In this document: positions 1-5,914 of the stretch, piece after piece | How positions within the stretch are numbered: the first letter of the stretch is position 1 | Layout: each line of letters begins with the position of its first letter | NCBI GenBank assembly: GCA_038240295.1 | Contig: JBBSDW010000177.1 | Coordinates: 1-5,943, forward strand | Direction of reading: 5' to 3' | DNA: 5,943 bases | Origin: JABDDM01 sp038240295 | Lineage (GTDB): Bacteria > Bacteroidota > Ignavibacteria > Palsa-1295 | The notes under the pieces: generated by a model | What the model was told of the DNA's origin: nothing | The model's input: the letters and a program-made list of their open reading frames with translations, nothing else | Databases searched by the model: none | Made by a program: the position numbers and the translations under genes

Positions 1-79
1 CTATGAGGGGGAAAAAGACTGAGAGGAGAAACGCGCCGCAGAAAAAAGCCGTCGCCAGGATGTCGTTGGTACAGAAACC

Positions 80-101
80 GGCGAAGCGATAATGCTTCGC
101 C
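80..101. other. Perfect 8-bp stem-loop in the leader region
   Basis: GGCGAAGC at 80-87 is the exact reverse complement of GCTTCGCC at 94-101, leaving a 6-base loop (gataat). No T-tract follows on either strand, so it is not a convincing intrinsic terminator. It lies 57 bases before the first annotated gene and could be the 3' structure of a transcript entering from the left, or a structured 5' leader of the rightward operon. The rest of 1-158 shows no recognisable gene; an A/T-rich stretch around 129-138 precedes the first start codon, but I see no clear -35/-10 pair. Confidence 0.4.
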
Positions 102-158
102 CAGCCTGAGGGAGCATAGATCTCGAACTATTTAAATCTATGGCCTCTTATCTAAACA

Positions 159-440
159 ATGGATAGATTGCAAAAAGAGATCTTGAAGACGCTCACGGAG
201 GCATATGAGGAAGACAACTCGCGATGGATACCTGCATTTGCTCTCGTTGAGATACTCAAGCATAGTGGCACTCTGACGACAGTCGAGCGTCTCATTCCTA
301 AGGTGGAGATGCTTGCGACGCAAGGGTTCGTTGACTTCTCTCCATCAGTGATCGATGGAAGAGTCCAGGGCTTTACGGTTCGACTCGCGATGCGCGGATT
401 TCTTCAGTACCATTATAACCGACCGTCGTTGATCCGTTGA
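159..440 (+). CDS. Small hypothetical protein, winged-helix-like, upstream partner of HEPN gene
   Basis: This 93-aa protein is not a family I recognise by name. Its pattern suggests a winged helix-turn-helix: an amphipathic helix near residues 3-18, a second helix near 25-35, a probable recognition helix near 40-55 (TVERLIPKVEMLATQGF), then a glycine-containing hairpin or wing near 57-77 ending in an aromatic and basic tail. No signal peptide or membrane segment is visible, so it is probably cytoplasmic. The ATG at 159 is preceded by A/T-rich sequence (taaaca) and no Shine-Dalgarno. It ends 15 bases before the HEPN gene on the same strand, so the two are probably cotranscribed. By inference it may be a DNA-binding regulator or antitoxin-like partner of the HEPN protein; this is not shown. 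The fold call is by eye and could be wrong, but the short spacing and clean reading frame support a real gene. Confidence 0.6.
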   Translation: MDRLQKEILKTLTEAYEEDNSRWIPAFALVEILKHSGTLTTVERLIPKVEMLATQGFVDFSPSVIDGRVQGFTVRLAMRGFLQYHYNRPSLIR

Positions 441-455
441 GTCTCCTCCTTTGCA

Positions 456-1046
456 ATGTCCTCTCAAGCGCTCGCTCGTTTCGATCAGAAGTTGATAGAT
501 GTTGACAGACTCGCAAGTATTCACGTCCAACTATCGGGCATCGCTCGAGGTCGTCGAAGCCAGGAACTTGCTGTACTCAACAAATCGGCGATCGTACTCT
601 TGACCGCGGCCTGGGAAACGTACATTGAATCCGTTTGTGAGGAGGCGGGCGGATTTATGTGCAGCGTAGTACTCGCCGGCCCGGAACCGCTACGCTACCT
701 TGAACTACAGGATCTTATCAAGGGCAATATTCAGACAGTGGTTAATCGCCTTCATACTCCAAGCTGGCAGAATGTTCGCGATCTTGCGAGGACCGTTTTG
801 GGTATGCCCGATATAACGATCTTCTGGACGCGCAACACGATGGATCAACGGCAGGTGCGGCGGGCGCTTAACGAGTGGCTTGACGATCGGCACGGCATTG
901 CTCATGGTGCAGAGGATCGAGAATTTATCCTCGGGGATGTAAAGCGTTTTCGCTCGTTTCTTCACGTCACTGTTTGTAACTCCGATAAAGCAATCGGTAA
1001 GCATGTCGAAGCGCTCATAGGCAAGCACCCCTGGCAACAACGATGA
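456..1046 (+). CDS. HEPN-domain protein (RiboL-PSP-HEPN / MAE_28990-like), putative ribonuclease
   Basis: This 196-aa all-helical, probably cytoplasmic protein has the hallmarks of a HEPN domain. Residues 40-63 carry the first-helix signature (LLTAAWETYIESV). Residues 99-124 carry the P-x3-N-V-x2-L ... LG-x-x-D-I ... W pattern I associate with RiboL-PSP-HEPN-type proteins. Residues 145-150 are R-H-G-I-A-H, the R-x4-H motif that forms the metal-independent RNase site in active HEPN proteins. Both catalytic-type residues, R145 and H150, are present. The family is known from toxin-antitoxin, abortive-infection and RNA-processing contexts, so RNA cleavage is a family-based expectation and the target is unknown. 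The small winged-helix-like gene lies 15 bases upstream, and the stop codon overlaps the E1 beta start by 4 bases. No Shine-Dalgarno is seen. Sampled blocks are 45-48% GC (481-540, 27/60; 721-780, 29/60), lower than in E1 beta, which hints at acquisition. It could instead be a non-catalytic HEPN adaptor. Confidence 0.75.
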   Translation: MSSQALARFDQKLIDVDRLASIHVQLSGIARGRRSQELAVLNKSAIVLLTAAWETYIESVCEEAGGFMCSVVLAGPEPLRYLELQDLIKGNIQTVVNRLHTPSWQNVRDLARTVLGMPDITIFWTRNTMDQRQVRRALNEWLDDRHGIAHGAEDREFILGDVKRFRSFLHVTVCNSDKAIGKHVEALIGKHPWQQR

Positions 1047-2017
1047 TCCGCACCTACATCGATGCCATTAACGACGCGCTCCATTTCGACATGGAGCGCG
1101 ATCCGACCGTCTTTTTGATCGGCGAAGATATCGGTGCTTACGGTGGTGCATTCAAAGCGACGAAAGGCCTCTTCGATAAGTTTGGCGAAAAGCGAGTGAT
1201 CGATACTCCAATCGCCGAAGCCGGAATTGTCGGCATGGCGATCGGTGCATCGCTGTGCGGCTTTCGTCCGGTGGCCGAGATGCAATTCGCTGATTTTATC
1301 GTGGACGCATTCAACGAGATCGTTACTGTTGCTGCGACGACGGCCTATCGATGGAATCTACCGGTGCCGATCGTCATTCGCTGCCCAAGTGGTGCAGGCA
1401 CGAGTGGCGGACCCTTCCACTCGCGCAATCCCGAAGTGTGGTTCGCACATCAACCCGGCCTCAAAGTCGTTTGCCCTGGCACTCCTGAAGATGCGAAAGG
1501 CTTGCTTATCAGCGCGATCAGGGACAATAGTCCCGTACTTTATTTCGAGCATAAGCGGCTCTATCGCTCGCTCAAAGCAGAAGTCGTCGAAGGCGAATAT
1601 GTGGTGCCGATCGGCAAGGCTCGCATTGCGAGCGAAGGCAACGCGGCGACGATCATCACTTATGGCGGTACCCTTCAAATGGCGATCCAGGCCGCTGATG
1701 AGATCGAAAAGACAGACGGCGCTTCTATAGAAGTGCTCGATCTTCGCTCGCTCGCCCCGCTCGATGAAGAAGCAGTTCTCACAAGCGTTCGCAAGACCAA
1801 TCGCGCACTCGTACTTCACGAGGATAATCTTACCGCAGGGTTCGGCGCTGAGATCTCCGCGACCATCACCGAAAAAGCATTTCAATCGCTCGACGCCCCA
1901 GTGATGCGGCTTGCTTCGTTCGATTCACCGGTTCCATTCTCGCCGGATCTTGAGAAAATGGTGCTGCCGAATAAACCCGATCTGATAAAAAAGTTACGCG
2001 AGCTGCTCGCCTATTAG
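1043..2017 (+). CDS. Alpha-ketoacid dehydrogenase E1 component, beta subunit (pyruvate or branched-chain type)
   Basis: The 324-aa protein is a full-length E1 beta subunit, partner of E1 alpha in the ThDP-dependent decarboxylation step of the pyruvate or branched-chain 2-oxoacid dehydrogenase complex (cytoplasm). The N-terminal pyrimidine-binding domain spans about 1-180: GEDIGAYGGAF at 27-37, then DTPIAEAG at 54-61 with E59, the glutamate that contacts the ThDP aminopyrimidine. The FHSRNPE segment (125-131) holds H126, equivalent to the conserved active-site histidine. The transketolase C-terminal domain spans about 190-322 (DLRSLAPLD at 233-241, HEDN at 259-262). Sequence such as YFEHKRLYR leans towards the branched-chain (bkd) type, but pdhB cannot be excluded, so no symbol is given. 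The family-typical N-terminus confirms the ATG, which overlaps the HEPN stop (ATGA); there is no Shine-Dalgarno, so translational coupling is plausible. The usual neighbour, E1 alpha, is not in the window. Confidence 0.95.
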   Translation: MIRTYIDAINDALHFDMERDPTVFLIGEDIGAYGGAFKATKGLFDKFGEKRVIDTPIAEAGIVGMAIGASLCGFRPVAEMQFADFIVDAFNEIVTVAATTAYRWNLPVPIVIRCPSGAGTSGGPFHSRNPEVWFAHQPGLKVVCPGTPEDAKGLLISAIRDNSPVLYFEHKRLYRSLKAEVVEGEYVVPIGKARIASEGNAATIITYGGTLQMAIQAADEIEKTDGASIEVLDLRSLAPLDEEAVLTSVRKTNRALVLHEDNLTAGFGAEISATITEKAFQSLDAPVMRLASFDSPVPFSPDLEKMVLPNKPDLIKKLRELLAY

Positions 2018-2334
2018 ATCGAGACCGGTTTCCCCAGTTTCTTCGAGAGCTCTTTATCCAAAAAGAGGAAAAGCGGATCGCCTTGCTTCTCGTGGATCCA
2101 GTCTTTCTCTTCGTCCGACCAGTTGAATCTCGATCCGGAATAATTTGCCGAGACCCAAAGCTGATTCACGGGTGAGTTCGGCGAAATGATAAAGCGCTCG
2201 CCGTCTTCGAATTCGATCGTCAGCACATCTCCGTTTTTCTCGAAATCGAATTCAGTCCCTTCGTCGATCGCGTTGGAAAGGCGTGTTTCAAGATCGGTGA
2301 TCGATGCGTCGTAATGTTGTGTGAACGTTGCCAT
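2014..2334 (-). CDS. cyaY: Frataxin / iron donor protein CyaY
   Basis: The 106-aa protein matches frataxin in length and order of motifs. An acidic N-terminal helix (D14, E16, then D24, E25, E28, D30) corresponds to the iron-binding acidic ridge. Strands follow: VLTIEFEDGERFII (37-50), then PVNQLWVS (55-62) with the invariant tryptophan W60, then KDWI (77-80), and a C-terminal helix (FLDKELSKKL). Frataxins bind iron and modulate cysteine desulfurase (IscS/NFS1) during Fe-S cluster assembly in the cytoplasm. The LW-V-S ... SG-S-R-F-N-W stretch and the KEL-x-KKL helix recall eukaryotic frataxin as much as E. coli CyaY. The start lies 4 bases after the uvrA stop without a Shine-Dalgarno, so translation is probably coupled to uvrA. 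The stop codon interlocks with the convergent E1 beta stop. No iscS or other Fe-S genes are in view. Confidence 0.85.
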   Translation of the reverse strand: MATFTQHYDASITDLETRLSNAIDEGTEFDFEKNGDVLTIEFEDGERFIISPNSPVNQLWVSANYSGSRFNWSDEEKDWIHEKQGDPLFLFLDKELSKKLGKPVSI

Positions 2335-2338
2335 TGGA

Positions 2339-5300
2339 TCAGGCGGCTAATGATTCGAGTGGCTCAACAGGAAGTCCGAGTTCTTTGCGAAGATACCACG
2401 CCGTGAAGCTTCCAGAAGTTTTATAACGATCGGCGACTTCTTCTGGTGTGCCTTCGTCGATGATGAGTCCACCACCTGAGCCGCCCTCGGGGCCCATGTC
2501 AATCACATGATCGGCCATCTTGATGACATCGAGATTATGCTCGATCACGATCACCGTATTGCCCTTGCTTCGCAGCTGGAGCAGCACATCGAGCAGCTGA
2601 CGAATGTCATCGAAGTGCAGTCCGGTTGTCGGTTCATCGAGGATATAGATCGTCTTGCCGGTCGCGAGTTTTGAAAGTTCTGTTGCGAGCTTCACGCGCT
2701 GCGCTTCGCCGCCAGAGAGCGTGGTCGCCGATTGGCCGAGGCGGATATACCCCAGGCCGACATTCCCGAGCGTCGAAAGTTTGCGCTTGATGCGCGGGAT
2801 CTCACTGAAGAAGTCGATCGCCTCTGAAACACTCATCGCAAGCACATCGGCGATCGACTTGCCCTTGTAGTGCACTTCCAATGTCTCACGGTTGTAGCGC
2901 TTGCCGTGACACACATCGCACTTCACGTATACATCGGGCAAAAAATTCATCTCGATCTTCTTCATGCCGTCGCCTTCGCACGCTTCGCAGCGGCCGTTGC
3001 GGACATTGAAGGAGAACCTGCCAACTTTGTAGCCGCGAATTTTCGCTTCGGGAAGCGTTGCGAAGAAATCGCGAATGAGCGTGAAGAGTCCGGTGTAGGT
3101 CGCAGGATTCGAACGTGGTGTGCGGCCGATGGGCGATTGATCGATCTCGATCACTTTGTCCAAAAGCTCAAGCCCTTCGATCTTCTCGTAGGGATACGGC
3201 ACGACGTGCGATGCGTAGAAATGCCGATTGAGGATCGGTGCCAGCGTCTCATTCATCAGCGTTGACTTACCCGACCCTGACACACCCGTGATGCACGTAA
3301 ACGTACCGAGCGGAATTCGCAGATCGACATTGCGCAGGTTATTGCCCGTCGCGCCTTTGAGTACGAGGTACTGATCGTCCTTCGCACGAACGCGCTTTTC
3401 CGGCGTCTCGAGCAAAAGATGATCGGAGAGATACCGCGCCGTGGGCGAATTGTCGTTGACAAAATATCCCGCTGCATTTAGCTCCTGATTCGCCTGCACG
3501 AACATCTTCGGCGGACCATACGCGACAAGATGACCGCCATATTCACCGGCACGCGGACCGATATCGAGCAGGAGATCAGCCGACTCCATCATTTCGCGAT
3601 CGTGCTCGACGACGATCACGGTATTGCCAAGATCGCGAAGCTGCTCGAGCGAATGAATGAGTCTGCGGTTATCGCGCTGATGAAGTCCGATGCTCGGTTC
3701 GTCGAGAATATACAGCACGCCGACAAGCTGCGTACCAATCTGCGTCGCAAGCCGGATGCGCTGCGATTCGCCGCCAGAGAGCGTCCGTGCAGAACGATCG
3801 AGCGTTAAATAATTCAAACCAACCTGCAGCAGGAATTCAATGCGCGGAATGATCTCGCGAAGGATCGGCTCGGCGATCGTTGCGCGTGTTCCTGTGAATG
3901 TAAGGCTCTTGAAGAACTTGAGTGAGTCGGTGAGCGACATTCGAACGATGTCGGCGACATTCTTATCCGCGACGCGTATAAAAAGATGCTCCGGCTTTAA
4001 CCTACCGCCTTGACATTCGGAGCAGGCATGTGCCGCCATAAATTCTTCGGCCCAAGCACGCGAAGAATCGGAATTCGAATCGGCGTACCAATACCGAAGC
4101 GTCTCGTAGATGCCGGAAAATTTCGTTTGATACGTCGACTTGCGCCCAGTGTCCGATCGCCAGAGGACCGAGATCTTTTCTTTGCCGGTGCCCCGCATGA
4201 TCGCGTTCATGAGGTCTTCCGGGATATCCTTCACAGCAGTTGTGAGCGGCACATTGAATCGTTCACAGAGCGCTTCGATCTGTGCCCACATCCAGTTCTT
4301 GCGAAGCTTACCGAGCGGTGCGATTCCGCCTTCTTCGATCGTTGCGTTCGGATCGGGAATGATGAGCGCTTCGACAAAGTCGCGCTGCTCGCCCAAGCCA
4401 TGACAGGTCGTGCAAGCACTCATCGCCGAGTTGAACGAGAAGGTCGTCGGCTGCGGCTCTTCGTATGAACGTCCACAGATCGCGCACGAATATTTTTCGC
4501 TGAAGATCACATCCTGTACTTCGCTCGTGCCCGGGATTTCGATGAGCGCCGAGAGCGAACCCTTCCCGATCTTGAGTGCTGTCTCGACGGATGCCTGCAA
4601 CCGCTGACGAATGCCCTCGCCTAAACCGAGCCGGTCGACGACCGCTTCGATCGAATGAAGCTTATACCGATCGAGCTGCATCTCCGGCTCAATCTCTTGC
4701 AACTTCCCATCGACGCGAACGCGCGTGAAGCCTTGCTTCAGTGTATCCTTGAAGAGTTCTTTGTAGTGGCCCTTTCGTCCACGTACGAGCGGTCCGAGGA
4801 TGGATAGCTTCGTCCCATCGGCATGCGCCATGAGCGCGTCGATGATCTGATCGACAGTCTGCTTCGTGACCGGCACATCGTCGGTCACGCAGTACTGCGT
4901 GCCGAGCCGTGCAAAGAGCAGGCGGATAAAATCGTAGATCTCGGTGACAGTGCCGACCGTCGAGCGCGGAGTCGAACCGATGGTCTTTTGCTCTATCGAA
5001 ATCGCAGGGGAGAGCCCCTCGATCACATCGACATCGGGGCGCTCCATCAGATCAAGAAACTGCCGCGCATAAGGCGAAAGACTTTCGACATATCGGCGTT
5101 GGCCTTCGGCGTAGATCGTATCGAAGGCGAGCGAGGATTTTCCGGAACCTGAAATTCCGGTGATCACGATCAGCTGCTCACGAGGAAGATCGACGTCGAG
5201 ATTCTGGAGATTATGAACTCTCGCACCGCGAACGATCAGATATTCCTGACTCGAAGGCGTCTCGACAAATCTTGCAACGGCTTCGGGAGCTGGTTCAGCT

Positions 5301-5428
5301 TTAGGAGGCGCGATCTTTTTTGGCGCGTCACTCTCCGGCGAATGACCATTCTGGCCATTCACCAATTCCTCAACCTTCTCAACTGATTTTTTCCGGCTCT
5401 TTGCCGCGGTTGTTCCCGACTTCGCCAA
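2339..5428 (-). CDS. uvrA: UvrABC system protein A (excinuclease ATPase subunit)
   Basis: UvrA is the damage-sensing dimeric ATPase of nucleotide excision repair, which loads UvrB on damaged DNA. At 1029 aa it is longer than the usual 940 or so. The core begins near residue 62 (YLIVRGARVHNL). Seen in order: Walker A GISGSGKSS (91-99); UvrB-binding and insertion region (about 190-310); zinc-module cysteines C315/C318 and C339/C342, and a CxxC at C469/C472; first ABC signature LSGGESQ (550-556), Walker B YILDEPS (573-579), H609; second Walker A GVSGSGKST (715-723); zinc finger C814/C817 with C837/C840; second signature LSGGEAQ (904-910), Walker B YILDEPT (928-934), H964. All ATPase and zinc residues look intact. 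Residues 1-60 are a K/P/E/A-rich, probably disordered extension absent from E. coli UvrA. The start is TTG at 5428; an in-frame TAA lies 21 bases upstream and the next in-frame methionine is inside the core. cyaY follows after 4 bases. Confidence 0.98.
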   Translation of the reverse strand: MAKSGTTAAKSRKKSVEKVEELVNGQNGHSPESDAPKKIAPPKAEPAPEAVARFVETPSSQEYLIVRGARVHNLQNLDVDLPREQLIVITGISGSGKSSLAFDTIYAEGQRRYVESLSPYARQFLDLMERPDVDVIEGLSPAISIEQKTIGSTPRSTVGTVTEIYDFIRLLFARLGTQYCVTDDVPVTKQTVDQIIDALMAHADGTKLSILGPLVRGRKGHYKELFKDTLKQGFTRVRVDGKLQEIEPEMQLDRYKLHSIEAVVDRLGLGEGIRQRLQASVETALKIGKGSLSALIEIPGTSEVQDVIFSEKYSCAICGRSYEEPQPTTFSFNSAMSACTTCHGLGEQRDFVEALIIPDPNATIEEGGIAPLGKLRKNWMWAQIEALCERFNVPLTTAVKDIPEDLMNAIMRGTGKEKISVLWRSDTGRKSTYQTKFSGIYETLRYWYADSNSDSSRAWAEEFMAAHACSECQGGRLKPEHLFIRVADKNVADIVRMSLTDSLKFFKSLTFTGTRATIAEPILREIIPRIEFLLQVGLNYLTLDRSARTLSGGESQRIRLATQIGTQLVGVLYILDEPSIGLHQRDNRRLIHSLEQLRDLGNTVIVVEHDREMMESADLLLDIGPRAGEYGGHLVAYGPPKMFVQANQELNAAGYFVNDNSPTARYLSDHLLLETPEKRVRAKDDQYLVLKGATGNNLRNVDLRIPLGTFTCITGVSGSGKSTLMNETLAPILNRHFYASHVVPYPYEKIEGLELLDKVIEIDQSPIGRTPRSNPATYTGLFTLIRDFFATLPEAKIRGYKVGRFSFNVRNGRCEACEGDGMKKIEMNFLPDVYVKCDVCHGKRYNRETLEVHYKGKSIADVLAMSVSEAIDFFSEIPRIKRKLSTLGNVGLGYIRLGQSATTLSGGEAQRVKLATELSKLATGKTIYILDEPTTGLHFDDIRQLLDVLLQLRSKGNTVIVIEHNLDVIKMADHVIDMGPEGGSGGGLIIDEGTPEEVADRYKTSGSFTAWYLRKELGLPVEPLESLAA

Positions 5429-5432
5429 CGTA

Positions 5433-5439
5433 CTTCCCC
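5433..5439 (-). promoter_or_regulatory. Shine-Dalgarno-like site for uvrA
   Basis: On the minus strand GGGGAAG ends 4 bases before the TTG start at 5428 (about 6 bases from the GGGGA core). It is a partial match to the anti-Shine-Dalgarno and the only purine-rich stretch before this start. With the in-frame TAA just upstream, it favours TTG as the start over internal TTG/GTG codons near residues 22-23. Confidence 0.45.
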
Positions 5440-5456
5440 GATTGAAAAATTAGCCG

Positions 5457-5483
5457 ATTTAACCCTCGAAATTTGCCTGACAA
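5457..5483 (-). promoter_or_regulatory. Possible uvrA-cyaY promoter
   Basis: On the minus strand TTGTCA (5483-5478) resembles a sigma70-type -35 box. TTAAAT (5462-5457) matches four of six -10 consensus positions, but the 15-base spacer is short. Transcription would begin about 20 bases before the TTG start. An alternative is a Bacteroidota-style -7 element, since TAATTTTT lies nearer the gene, but I found no matching -33 TTTG at the right distance. I see no clear LexA box. Confidence 0.25.
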
Positions 5484-5549
5484 GGGAAAACAGAATGAGA
5501 GTGGTGTTGGTTGCGAGATTTGGCGCAGCATCCTATTGGCGTCCCATTT

Positions 5550-5583
5550 AAAAATAGACGCCCCCGACTTTCGAAGGCGGGGG
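5550..5583 (-). terminator. Terminator-like GC hairpin upstream of uvrA
   Basis: CCCCCG (5561-5566) pairs with CGGGGG (5578-5583); the stem continues, after an A/G mismatch, with CTT (5568-5570) and AAG (5574-5576) around a TCG loop. Read on the minus strand, the stem is followed after 6 bases by a T5 run (5554-5550). This would end a leftward transcript arriving from beyond the right edge and insulate uvrA. The gap before the T-run makes it a less than perfect intrinsic terminator. The plus strand lacks a T-run. Confidence 0.45.
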
Positions 5584-5737
5584 TTGAGGGTAGTTGTGTC
5601 AGCGGTCTTGATATTGTGAGGATGCCGAGATCCTGGGCGGAGGCTATTTCGTCCTATTAGCGCAGCTTCGCGTTTCAGCTTCCGCGCGAGAGTTATTCGA
5701 GCGTGAGATTTGCTACCGCTCCCTAAACCTCACCCAA

Positions 5738-5782
5738 CCTCTCCTTCGCAGGAGAGGAGATTTTATTGATCGCTGCTGGAGG
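5738..5782 (+). repeat. 45-bp palindromic-core repeat, copy 1
   Basis: It is identical over 45 bases to 5870-5914. The core is a perfect 8-bp hairpin, CCTCTCCT (5738-5745), loop TCGC, AGGAGAGG (5750-5757), followed by agattttatt and then a GC-rich 3' part ending GCTGCTGGAGG. Weaker similarity to copy 2 continues for about 17 more bases (11 of 17 match). The hairpin plus T-rich tail could also act as a weak plus-strand terminator. It resembles REP-like dispersed intergenic palindromes; no transposase is nearby. Confidence 0.85.
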
Positions 5783-5861
5783 TTGAGGTCAGAGGCTTTC
5801 ATGTGATTTGCTGCTGCTGATTTGGAGGATTTTGCCGCGCTCTTTCGTCCGCCGATTTTAA

Positions 5862-5899
5862 AATAAAAGCCTCTCCTTCGCAGGAGAGGAGATTTTATT
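5862..5899. terminator. Bidirectional terminator-like structure around repeat copy 2
   Basis: AATAAAA (5862-5868) is the exact complement of TTTTATT (5893-5899). Together they flank the 8-bp hairpin of repeat copy 2, separated only by small internal bulges (g on the left, aga on the right). The result is an A-run, GC-containing stem, T-run arrangement that reads as an intrinsic terminator on both strands. Copy 1 lacks the left A-run. The stem has only five G:C pairs, so the strength is uncertain. Confidence 0.4.
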
Positions 5900-5914
5900 G
5901 ATCGCTGCTGGAGG
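5870..5914 (+). repeat. 45-bp palindromic-core repeat, copy 2
   Basis: This is an exact second copy of 5738-5782 in the same orientation, 132 bases further on, with 87 unrelated bases between the copies. The hairpin is CCTCTCCT (5870-5877), loop TCGC, AGGAGAGG (5882-5889). The similarity with copy 1 fades gradually downstream towards the window edge, so the unit may be longer than the exact 45 bases. Confidence 0.85.

Noticed and set aside
3..92. Short basic open frame (29 codons from an ATG at 3 to TAA at 90-92), possibly the tail of an upstream gene
   Set aside because: It is too short, resembles no family I know, and the window edge hides whether the frame continues leftward. The hairpin at 80-101 overlaps its stop, so it remains only a possibility.
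443..453. CTCCTCCTTTG just before the HEPN start, resembling the anti-Shine-Dalgarno end of 16S rRNA
   Set aside because: It has the wrong sense for ribosome binding and is most simply a chance pyrimidine run. No 16S sequence surrounds it.
159..1046. A confirmed classical type II toxin-antitoxin or MNT-HEPN (type VII) module
   Set aside because: The small partner has no nucleotidyltransferase motif (no GSxxxG...DxD pattern), and no antitoxin family can be identified, so the claim is limited to a HEPN pair.
1227..1885. Open frames overlapping E1 beta on both strands (167 and 175 codons)
   Set aside because: They lie wholly inside a highly conserved enzyme gene and their translations have a biased, non-protein-like composition.
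2655..5152. Several plus-strand open frames of 65-152 codons opposite uvrA (for example 4010-4468 and 4823-5152)
   Set aside because: They are antisense shadows of the conserved uvrA reading frame, with no recognisable domains or start signals.
5512..5811. Recurring gagatttg/gatttgctgctg-like words as degenerate older repeat copies
   Set aside because: The matches are too short and scattered to separate from chance.
5738..5914. The paired repeats as a small CRISPR array
   Set aside because: There are only two copies with an 87-base gap, the palindromic core has T-rich tails, similarity fades past the unit, and no cas gene is present.
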